Source: an uncultured Verrucomicrobiota bacterium
Lineage (GTDB): Bacteria; Verrucomicrobiota; Verrucomicrobiia; Limisphaerales; UBA9464
Length of the DNA: 5,251 nucleotides
NCBI GenBank assembly: GCA_903925515.1
Contig: CAIYFP010000508.1
Location: 1-5,251 of the forward strand
Direction: 5' to 3'
The position numbers and the translations under genes are program-made. The notes under the pieces are model-generated. The model was not told where the DNA came from. It worked only from the letters and a program-made list of their open reading frames with translations, and did not search any database. Positions 1-5,251 of the stretch are shown in pieces (position 1 is the stretch's first letter; each line of letters opens with the position of its first letter).

Positions 1-520
1 CGTCCGGCAGCTCCACCGACTCCAACGCAAGGTCGCGCTGGGCGTCGCGGGGTATCCGCAGGACCTTCTCGCGCCCCGACACCATCCCAAGCCCGCCCGG
101 CAACGACATCTGGTAGTCCCGAAACCCCACCCACTCGGGCGGCACCTGCGCGAACGTCACCTCCTGCCCACCCCGGCCCACCAGGCGCACCAGCAACGAC
201 GTCTGCCCGGGGCTGCTCGCATCCCGCTCCACCGCCGCTCGCAGCGCGCGCACGCCGCCGTCCCGGTACGCCTCCCCGTATTCCTCCAGCTTGCGCGCAA
301 GGAACGCGTGCTCCCGCTCCTCAAGGCTCATCGCAAGCGTCCAGTACAGGCCCACGAACAGGACCAGCACGGAAGCAAGGAAGACAAGGCTGTACCAGAC
401 GCTGAGCCGCACCGCGAAGGACCTCGGCCAGCGCGGGCCGCCCGCCCCGGCCGCATGGCCCGTTGGCCTCGCGCCCCGCGTCGCGCCAACACCCGTCGAT
501 TCAGGCGCCCCGGAGGACAT
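1..520 (-). CDS. Sensor histidine kinase, N-terminal part (cut by window edge)
   Basis: I translated this frame by hand; 173 residues are visible before the window ends. A cytoplasmic, Gly/Ala/Arg-rich leader (residues 1-34) precedes one strong transmembrane helix at about 41-63 (key run SLVFLASVLVLFVGLYW). Next comes a presumed periplasmic region (about 65-173) that opens with an Arg/Glu-rich stretch, SLEEREHAFLARKLEEY. The second membrane helix, HAMP, HisKA and HATPase domains must lie beyond the edge, so catalytic residues cannot be checked. The short leader, TM1, charged helix and RDGGVRALRAAVERD element resemble CusS-like, heavy-metal-type sensor kinases, and the partner regulator supports that class. 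The start is ATG at 520, with GAGGGG 6 nt upstream, inside the regulator gene. The 20-nt overlap indicates translational coupling and a cognate pair. The signal sensed cannot be told from the visible part; metal specificity is not shown. Confidence 0.88.
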   Translation of the reverse strand, partial: MSSGAPESTGVGATRGARPTGHAAGAGGPRWPRSFAVRLSVWYSLVFLASVLVLFVGLYWTLAMSLEEREHAFLARKLEEYGEAYRDGGVRALRAAVERDASSPGQTSLLVRLVGRGGQEVTFAQVPPEWVGFRDYQMSLPGGLGMVSGREKVLRIPRDAQRDLALESVELPD

Positions 521-1172
521 AGCCCACCCCTCGCATCGTGTGCAGCCGCGTCTTGTCGGGGTCGATCTTCGACCGCAGCCGGTGCACCAGCACGTCCACC
601 ACGTTCGTCTGCGGGTCAAAGCTGTAGTCCCACACGTGCTCAAGGATCATCGTCTTCGACACCGTCCTCCCCGGGTTGCGCATCAGGTATTCCAGCAACG
701 AGAACTCCCGCGGCTGAAGCTCAACCTTCTCCGCCCCGCGCCATGCCTCCCTCGAAAGCAGGTCCAGCGTCAGGTCGCCCACCGACAGCCGCGTGGGCTC
801 CGTCGTCGCCGCCGAAGCCCGCCGGATCAACGCCTGCACCCGGGCCATCAGCTCGCTGAACGCAAACGGCTTCGTCAGGTAGTCATCACCCCCCGCCTGC
901 AAGCCCCGAACACGGTCCTCCACGCTCGCCTTGGCGCTCAGGAACAAGACCGGCGTCCTCACCCCGGCCGCCCGCATCCGCTGCACCAACGACAACCCGT
1001 CCACACCCGGCAACATCACGTCCACCACCGCCGCGTCGTAGGGCGCCGTCATCGCATGGCCCAGCCCCTCCGCGCCGTCCCGGCACGTGTCCACCGCGAA
1101 CCCGCCCTGCCGCAGGCCCTTGCCCACGAAGGACGCAATCTTCGCGTCGTCCTCTACCACAAGGATGCGCAC
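501..1172 (-). CDS. OmpR-family response regulator, CusR/CopR/CzcR-like
   Basis: This is a DNA-binding response regulator of 223 residues, the usual length for the OmpR/PhoB class. The receiver domain (1-118) begins RILVVEDD, with the acidic pair Asp8-Asp9, phosphoacceptor Asp51 in VVDVMLPGVDG, Ser79 in LFLSAK and Lys101 in TKPF. The segment SVEDRVRGLQAGGDDYLTKPF is typical of the CusR/CopR/CzcR subgroup. A winged-helix DNA-binding domain spans about 128-221, with the recognition-helix region near TNVVDVLVHRLRSKID and the closing wing TMRGVGYVL. The start is taken as GTG at 1172 because it gives the family N-terminus and has AGGG 7 nt upstream. The frame stays open another 144 codons to 1604, but that stretch has no recognisable homology. 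The gene overlaps the kinase downstream, which is its likely partner. The likely target is the htrA promoter, through the palindrome at 3143-3160 (inference). Metal specificity cannot be read from the sequence. Confidence 0.95.
   Translation of the reverse strand: MRILVVEDDAKIASFVGKGLRQGGFAVDTCRDGAEGLGHAMTAPYDAAVVDVMLPGVDGLSLVQRMRAAGVRTPVLFLSAKASVEDRVRGLQAGGDDYLTKPFAFSELMARVQALIRRASAATTEPTRLSVGDLTLDLLSREAWRGAEKVELQPREFSLLEYLMRNPGRTVSKTMILEHVWDYSFDPQTNVVDVLVHRLRSKIDPDKTRLHTMRGVGYVLRGA
527..532 (-). promoter_or_regulatory. Ribosome binding site of the histidine kinase
   Basis: The minus strand reads GAGGGG here, 6 nt before the ATG at 520. It lies within the last codons of the response regulator, and it supports choosing that ATG as the kinase start. 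Ribosomes finishing the regulator would be well placed to initiate the kinase. Confidence 0.6.
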
Positions 1173-1342
1173 GCCACGACCCTGCCCGCACCTGCCGCAC
1201 TTTTGAAGGACGGATGCCGGGCCGCTGCCGGCGCCTCCTCCGACCCAGATCCCCCGCGCAAGCAGGATGGACCTCCTCGATCCGCAACCCCGCGAGTCCT
1301 GCCACGCTGCGGGCCACCATGCGCAGGGTGCACGAGACGCTG

Positions 1343-1369
1343 TTTTTTTGATCACACAAGGACACAAGC
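1343..1369. promoter_or_regulatory. AT-rich island with T7/A7 tract and tandem octamer; possible regulator promoter region
   Basis: Seven T's at 1343-1349 (A7 on the coding strand) are followed by TGATCA (1349-1354) and a tandem repeat ACACAAGG-ACACAAGC (1354-1369). The surrounding 30 nt are about 37% GC, which stands out in this window. It lies about 170 nt upstream of the regulator start. An A-tract next to short direct repeats fits a promoter or protein-binding region. Neither strand gives a convincing -35/-10 pair, so this is only a candidate. Confidence 0.25.
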
Positions 1370-1480
1370 AGATCCCGCCGGGTCCACCCTCCGGGCGGAC
1401 TCGCGGGAGGAGCACCGCGCTTGATGAGCTTCCTGCACGGCGATTGGGGGCCGGCCTCGCGCCTCCGCCCGAGGTCAACG

Positions 1481-1515
1481 AGGCCCGGCTCGGGAAAGGT
1501 CCCCGCGCCGGGCCT
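1481..1515 (-). terminator. GC-rich inverted repeat after htrA, terminator-like
   Basis: AGGCCCGGC (1481-1489) and GCCGGGCCT (1507-1515) form a perfect 9-bp stem. An inner GGG/CCC pairing (1492-1494 with 1501-1503) can extend it past a two-base mismatch. It lies 34 nt after the htrA stop. No U-tract follows on the minus strand, so it is not a classical intrinsic terminator. It could be a weak or Rho-assisted terminator, or a 3' mRNA-stabilising hairpin that lowers read-through into the regulator gene. Confidence 0.45.
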
Positions 1516-1549
1516 GCTTCCATGCGCACCTCGCCGATGCGCGGACGCC

Positions 1550-3070
1550 CTACCTCGTCTCCGTCTCGTCCACGACAAGGAACCTCGTGCCGTTCGGCGT
1601 CCAAACCTTGAGCAGCGTCGTCTTGTCCTTCGGATCCTCCGTGAGCTTCACGGCCTGGTCGGCGGACGCGACGGGCTCGCGGTTGATCTCGACGATGACG
1701 TTCCCGGGCCGCAGGCCGGAGTCCCAGGAGGGCGAGCCCTCCTCCACCTCGGTGACGAGCGCGCCCTTCAGACGGGCCGGGATGCCGAACTGCTGGCGGT
1801 ACTGCGGGTTGATGTCCGCCACGCCCACCCCGTTGAGCGTCCCCTCGTCCCTCCTCGGTTCGGGACGCCCCGGCTGCCCCCCGGCCATCTCGCGGTCGTC
1901 GGGACGTTCCTTGAGCGAGACCTTCAGCGTCTTCGATTCGCCATCGCGACGGATCCGCACCGGGATGTTGTCCGAGGGCTTCGTCCGCGCGACCTCGATG
2001 CGGAGGTGATGCGCGTCCCGGATCGCCTTGCCGTTGAACTCGACCACGACGTCTCCGGACTCCAGCCCCGCCTTGTCCGCCGGGCCGCGTGGCGTGACCT
2101 CGGCAAGGAGCGCGCCGCCCCCGTTTTTCAGCTCCAGCTTCCTCGCAAGCGCCGGCGTCACGTCCTGCGGCATCACGCCAAGGTAGCCGCGCGTCACCTT
2201 GCCCTCCGTCACCAGCGCCTCAAGGACGTCCCGCGCCATGTTCGCCGGGATCGCAAACCCAATGCCTTGGTTGCCTCCCGAGCGGGAGATGATGGCGGCG
2301 TTGATCCCCACGAGCCGACCCGCCGCGTCCACCAACGCCCCGCCCGAGTTGCCAGGATTGATCGCCGCGTCCGTCTGAATGAAGTCCTCAAGGGGCGACC
2401 CAAACGTCGTGCGGCCCGTCGCCGACACGATGCCCATCGTGACGGTCTGGCCGATGCCAAAGGGGTTGCCCACCGCAAACACGATGTCGCCCACCTCGAT
2501 CTTGTCGCTGTCCGCAAACGTCACCGGCTCAAGGTCGCTCGCGTTCACCTTCAGCACGGCGATGTCGGACTTCTCGTCCCCGCCCACCACCTTGGCGCTC
2601 AGCTCCCGCCCGTCCGGCAGCTTCGCCTTCACCTCGTCGGCCCCGTCCACGACATGGTTGTTCGTCAGCAGGTACCCGTCCCTCGACACGACCACGGCCG
2701 ACCCCGCCCCGGTCTGGCGCGGTGCCGGCGCCCCCCGCCTCGGCATCTGCGGGCCGAAGAAGAACTCGAACGGGTCCTGGAAGGGCACCGGGTTCATCCT
2801 CGGCCGGGTCGAGGTGAAGACCTGCGCCACCGACGCCGACGACTTCTTGACGATGGGGGCGAAGGACCGCGGCATCGACCCCTCGCGGTCGATCGGCTTC
2901 GGATCGACGTTCAGCTTCGGCGCGGGTCCCCGGCCGGAATCATCCTTGGCCTGCGACGCCGGGACGGCGCCGAGGAAGAGGATGCCCGTGGCGACGGCCA
3001 AGGCGACCCAGCGCAACGCGCGGGTCTCGGGTGTCCGGGCATGGCCCGGTTCGGTGTTCATCGCGTTCAT
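1550..3070 (-). CDS. htrA: Periplasmic HtrA/Do-family serine protease with two PDZ domains
   Basis: This is an exported, trypsin-like, ATP-independent protease and chaperone for envelope protein quality control, 506 residues long (DegP/DegQ size). The signal peptide spans about 1-41: a basic stretch, a hydrophobic core around WVALAVATGILFLGAV, then a probable cut after ASQA. The protease domain (about 70-280) carries the triad His139 (TNNHVV), Asp169 (KSDIAVL) and Ser242 (NPGNSGGAL), all intact. The N-terminal loop FQDPFEFFFGPQMPRRGAP (97-115) is short, more like DegQ/DegS than DegP. PDZ1 starts near GYLGV (295-299) and runs to about 388. A charged, Pro/Gly-rich linker (389-411) leads to PDZ2 (about 413-500). 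ATG 3070 was chosen because AAAGGA lies 10 nt upstream; ATGs at 3094 and 3061 have weaker sites. The frame is open to 3706, but that part runs antisense-frame through the ABC-F coding region. An 18-bp palindrome 72 nt upstream suggests control by the downstream two-component pair. Confidence 0.97.
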   Translation of the reverse strand: MNAMNTEPGHARTPETRALRWVALAVATGILFLGAVPASQAKDDSGRGPAPKLNVDPKPIDREGSMPRSFAPIVKKSSASVAQVFTSTRPRMNPVPFQDPFEFFFGPQMPRRGAPAPRQTGAGSAVVVSRDGYLLTNNHVVDGADEVKAKLPDGRELSAKVVGGDEKSDIAVLKVNASDLEPVTFADSDKIEVGDIVFAVGNPFGIGQTVTMGIVSATGRTTFGSPLEDFIQTDAAINPGNSGGALVDAAGRLVGINAAIISRSGGNQGIGFAIPANMARDVLEALVTEGKVTRGYLGVMPQDVTPALARKLELKNGGGALLAEVTPRGPADKAGLESGDVVVEFNGKAIRDAHHLRIEVARTKPSDNIPVRIRRDGESKTLKVSLKERPDDREMAGGQPGRPEPRRDEGTLNGVGVADINPQYRQQFGIPARLKGALVTEVEEGSPSWDSGLRPGNVIVEINREPVASADQAVKLTEDPKDKTTLLKVWTPNGTRFLVVDETETR

Positions 3071-3080
3071 GTTCTCGTGT

Positions 3081-3086
3081 TCCTTT
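3081..3086 (-). promoter_or_regulatory. Ribosome binding site of htrA
   Basis: The coding strand reads AAAGGA, with 10 nt to the ATG at 3070. Three in-frame ATGs are close together (3094, 3070, 3061). Only the middle one has a good site at workable spacing, so this decides the start. Confidence 0.7.
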
Positions 3087-3142
3087 CGACTCATCTCGTG
3101 CCGAAAGGTTGCACGCGAATCCTGACGCCACCCTTTCCGGAG

Positions 3143-3160
3143 CATTACACGTTTGTAAGG
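3143..3160. promoter_or_regulatory. Putative CusR/HprR-type operator upstream of htrA
   Basis: The plus strand reads CATTACACGTTTGTAAGG: a perfect TTACA-N4-TGTAA inverted repeat (3145-3149 and 3154-3158) in CATTACA/TGTAANG context. From memory, the E. coli HprR (YedW) box is CATTACAAAATTGTAATG, giving 14 of 18 matching positions, and CusR boxes have similar geometry. I found no other TTACA/TGTAA pair in the window. The site ends 72 nt before the htrA ATG, a suitable place for an activator. The regulator encoded downstream belongs to the same subfamily, which makes autologous control plausible. No convincing -10 element was identified below it. Confidence 0.5.
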
Positions 3161-3273
3161 TGGCGACACGCCTCGCACCCGGCGGCCGCGTGCCCCCGGC
3201 GACCCCCATGAATTCGCGCGGAGCATCATCCTCGAAATCCATGCGGCGCGGGACACCCATGGAGCCGGGCCGC

Positions 3274-3293
3274 CCATGCAAGGGATTGCATGG
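3274..3293 (-). terminator. Perfect 8-bp hairpin just after the ABC-F stop codon
   Basis: CCATGCAA (3274-3281) and TTGCATGG (3286-3293) pair perfectly around a four-base loop, starting 6 nt after the ABC-F TGA. The position fits a terminator or 3'-end hairpin. There is no U-run after it in the transcript (GCGGCCCGG follows), so intrinsic termination is doubtful. It may protect the mRNA 3' end or act with Rho. Confidence 0.4.
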
Positions 3294-3299
3294 CCACGC

Positions 3300-5234
3300 T
3301 CAATCCTCCCTCGCCTCCGCCTCCAACGACGCCAGCCGCGACGCCTCCTCCTCCCAGTCGCGCGTGGCATACGCAAGGTCCCCCACGATCGAGCGCATCT
3401 GCTGGTTGATGGCGGCCGCGCGCCCGGGCGTCGCGTACGTCGCCGGCAACTCCAGCTCCGCCGCCAACGCCGCCTGCTTCTGCTCAAGGTCCGAGATCTT
3501 CTTCTCCAGCTCCGACACCCGGCGCCGACACGCCGACAGGTGCCGCCGCGCCTCGGCCGCCACGGCACGCCTTTCCTTCTGCGACAACCTCGGCCCGGCG
3601 TCGGGCGCGGGCGTTGGGGCGGATGACACGGGTGTTCCACGCGATGCCTCCGGGTCCCTCGGCGGTCGCGGGACGGCCGGGACGTTCCCGGCCCTTGCAT
3701 CCACAAGCCCGCCCGTCCCGGCCGCCGTCAACGCCGTCCGCGCCGAGCCCGCCCTCGACTTCTCAAGGTAGTAGTCGTAGTCGCCCGCGTACGGCGTCAG
3801 CCGCCCCGCGTTCACGTGCACCACCTTGCCCGCCACCGACCGGATGAAGTGCACGTCGTGCGACACGAACACCAGCGTGCCCGTGTACTCGGACAACGCG
3901 GCGACCAACGCGTCGATGGACGGGATGTCGAGGTGCGTCGTGGGCTCGTCCATCAGCAGGAGGTTGGGCGGGTCCAGCAGCAGCTTCACGAGCGCAAGCC
4001 GGGACTTCTCCCCGCCGCTGAGCACCTGGACCGGCTTGAAGACGTCGTCGTCCCGGAACAGGAAGCAGCCCAGCAACGTCCGCACGTACAGCTCCGTCAC
4101 CCGCGCCGGCGTGTCGAGCGCCTCCTGCAACACCGTGCGCCCCGCCTGCAACATCTCCGTCCGATATTGCGAGTAATACCCCGCCCGCACCCGCAGCCCA
4201 AGGTCGCGCTCGCCCGAGCCCGGCACCAGCACGCCCGCAAGCAGCTTCAGCAACGTGGACTTGCCCGAGCCGTTCGGCCCCACCAGCACGACCCGCTCGC
4301 CACGCTCCGCCTCGAACTCCAGCCCCCGGTAGATCGGCCGATCCCCGTACGCGAAGTCCACCTTCCGCAACGTCACCACCCGCCGCCCCGGCGTCTCCGG
4401 CTGCGGGAACGCAAAATCCACCGTGGCCGACGGCGCGTCCGGCGCGTCGATCTTCTCCATGCGGTCAATCTGCTTGAGCTTGGCCTGCGCGCGCGTCGCC
4501 GTCGTGCTCTTCGCACGGAACCGGTTCACGAAGTCCATGAGCCGCGAGATCTCGCGCTGCTGGTTCTTGAACGCCGCCCGTTGCTGCTCCTCCTGCGCGT
4601 CCCGCTGCACGAGGAAGTCGTCGTATTGCCCCGCGTACCGCCACAGGCGCCCGTTCCTCAGCTCGAGGATGCCCGTCACCAGCCGGTTCAGGAACTCGCG
4701 GTCGTGCGAGATCACCACGATCCCCCCAGGGTACCCGCGCAGGTAGCCCTGGAACCAAATCAACGTCTCGAGATCAAGGTGGTTCGTCGGCTCGTCCAGC
4801 ATCAACAGGTCCGGCTCCTCCACCAGCAGCCGCGCAAGGTGCGTCCGCATCACCCAACCCCCCGACAACTCCCGCACCGGCCGCTCAAAGTCCGTCTCCT
4901 TGAACGACAAACCCTTCAGGATCCGCTTCGCCTTCGCCACCAACGACCCGTCCACCGCCCCGTGCGCCTCCGTCCCCGTCGCCAGCTCGATCACCGTCTC
5001 CTCCCCCGCCGGCGCCGATTCCTGCGGCAGGAATCCCACCGTCGCCCCTCGTTGCCGCGTCACCTGCCCCGTGTCCGGCTCCTCTTGGTCCAGCAGGATG
5101 CGAAACAACGTCGATTTCCCGGCCCCGTTGGCTCCCACCAGCCCCAGCCGGTCGGCGCGGTTGATCGTCAGGCTGACGCCCTCGAAGAGCGTCCTTGGCC
5201 CGTACGCCTTGGATATTTCGGACAACGTGAACAC
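3300..5234 (-). CDS. ABC-F family ATPase (ribosome-associated, Uup/YdiF-like layout)
   Basis: This is a soluble protein with two ATPase domains and no membrane segments, 644 residues as called. ABC-F proteins act on ribosomes (E-site, translation rescue or quality control); the exact role here cannot be assigned. NBD1 has Walker A GANGAGKST (34-42), signature LSGGW (123-127), Walker B with DEPTNHLD (147-154) and switch His177. The inter-domain linker (about 210-262) is the P-site-tRNA interaction motif, with FVNRFRAKSTTATRAQAKLKQ at its centre. NBD2 has Walker A GPNGSGKST (319-327), LSGGEKSR (405-412), DEPTTHLD (429-436) and His459. A low-complexity Pro/Ala/Gly linker (about 495-548) leads to a C-terminal coiled coil (about 550-640), as in Uup/YdiF/YheS-type members. 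The start is tentative: GTG 5234 gives the family-like beginning FTLSEISKAYG but has only a weak GGCGG upstream, and the frame stays open to the window edge. All ATPase motifs are intact. Confidence 0.95.
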   Translation of the reverse strand: MFTLSEISKAYGPRTLFEGVSLTINRADRLGLVGANGAGKSTLFRILLDQEEPDTGQVTRQRGATVGFLPQESAPAGEETVIELATGTEAHGAVDGSLVAKAKRILKGLSFKETDFERPVRELSGGWVMRTHLARLLVEEPDLLMLDEPTNHLDLETLIWFQGYLRGYPGGIVVISHDREFLNRLVTGILELRNGRLWRYAGQYDDFLVQRDAQEEQQRAAFKNQQREISRLMDFVNRFRAKSTTATRAQAKLKQIDRMEKIDAPDAPSATVDFAFPQPETPGRRVVTLRKVDFAYGDRPIYRGLEFEAERGERVVLVGPNGSGKSTLLKLLAGVLVPGSGERDLGLRVRAGYYSQYRTEMLQAGRTVLQEALDTPARVTELYVRTLLGCFLFRDDDVFKPVQVLSGGEKSRLALVKLLLDPPNLLLMDEPTTHLDIPSIDALVAALSEYTGTLVFVSHDVHFIRSVAGKVVHVNAGRLTPYAGDYDYYLEKSRAGSARTALTAAGTGGLVDARAGNVPAVPRPPRDPEASRGTPVSSAPTPAPDAGPRLSQKERRAVAAEARRHLSACRRRVSELEKKISDLEQKQAALAAELELPATYATPGRAAAINQQMRSIVGDLAYATRDWEEEASRLASLEAEARED

Positions 5235-5251
5235 GCGTTTGAACCGCCATC

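Larger units (their letters stand above)
1173..1549. other. 377-nt structured spacer between htrA and the regulator gene
   Basis: I see no convincing gene here. Read in the direction of transcription it holds four things. First is the 9-bp inverted repeat after htrA (1481-1515). Second is a weaker imperfect hairpin at 1382-1400 (GTCC/GGAC plus CCC/GGG, one mismatch). Third is an AT-rich island with a seven-base homopolymer and a tandem octamer (1343-1369). Fourth is a full AGGAGG at 1272-1277 followed 10 nt later by a TTG that opens a 35-codon frame ending inside the regulator gene. The length and structure suggest the regulator-kinase pair may have its own promoter or partly uncoupled expression from htrA. 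No clear -35/-10 pair was found. Confidence 0.5.

Noticed and set aside
1320..1349. T7 run as a plus-strand intrinsic terminator
   Set aside because: Only a weak CACC/GGTG pairing precedes it, separated from the T's, and there is no plus-strand gene to terminate.
886..1578. Minus-strand frame of 230 codons overlapping the regulator
   Set aside because: Its lower half is the regulator read in another frame; the upper half has no similarity I recognise and a Gly/Arg-rich composition.
1173..1604. N-terminal extension of the response regulator to an ATG at 1604
   Set aside because: It would overlap htrA and add about 144 residues without any domain; the GTG at 1172 gives the exact family N-terminus and standard length.
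3071..3142. Sigma-70 or ECF-type -35/-10 pair between the palindrome and the htrA ATG
   Set aside because: The best candidates (AGGATT as -10, GGAAA as an ECF -35) match too poorly or lack the partner element at proper spacing.
1421..3211. Long plus-strand open frame of 596 codons
   Set aside because: It lies antisense to the clearly identified HtrA gene; its translation is Arg/His/Pro-rich with no recognisable domain, as expected for a shadow of a high-GC gene.
3071..3706. N-terminal extension of htrA up to 3706 in the same frame
   Set aside because: It would run through the end of the ABC-F gene and bury the signal peptide; the translation is Arg-rich noise, and a good ribosome binding site sits at 3081-3086.
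4423..4746. Plus-strand Ser/Cys-rich frame inside the ABC-F gene
   Set aside because: It is antisense to the conserved linker and NBD1 of the ABC-F protein and shows no motif or start signal.

Overview
The window is a high-GC (about two thirds G+C) bacterial chromosomal segment. Every gene I can support lies on the minus strand, so transcription runs from high to low coordinates. In that order it holds an ABC-F family ATPase (5234-3300), a periplasmic HtrA/Do serine protease with two PDZ domains (3070-1550), an OmpR-family response regulator (1172-501), and the first 173 residues of its partner sensor histidine kinase (520 to the window edge). The proteins have a Gram-negative look: an exported HtrA and a membrane sensor with a periplasmic domain. 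The wording of the ABC-F (DEPTTHLD in its second ATPase domain), the HtrA and the regulator reminds me most of Verrucomicrobiota and related high-GC phyla, but this is recollection and a weak assignment.

Layout: the ABC-F gene is followed 6 nt after its stop by a perfect 8-bp hairpin (3274-3293). A 229-nt gap leads to htrA. This gap carries an 18-bp AT-rich interrupted palindrome (3143-3160) that resembles the boxes bound by CusR/HprR-type regulators, the same subfamily as the regulator encoded downstream. htrA starts at an ATG with a good Shine-Dalgarno sequence and is followed by a 9-bp GC-rich inverted repeat (1481-1515). A 377-nt spacer without a convincing gene then precedes the regulator, which starts at GTG. 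The kinase ATG lies inside the end of the regulator gene (20-nt overlap), so these two are translationally coupled.

Working model (inference): the kinase senses an envelope or redox/metal stress and phosphorylates the regulator at Asp51. The regulator binds the palindrome and controls htrA, whose product degrades or refolds damaged periplasmic proteins. This parallels Cpx-DegP logic but uses a CusR/CopR-type two-component pair. The ABC-F gene is probably a separate housekeeping or ribosome-associated unit. I see no mobile element, CRISPR array, tRNA or rRNA. The families are all known; the most interesting points are the putative operator and the structured htrA-regulator spacer.
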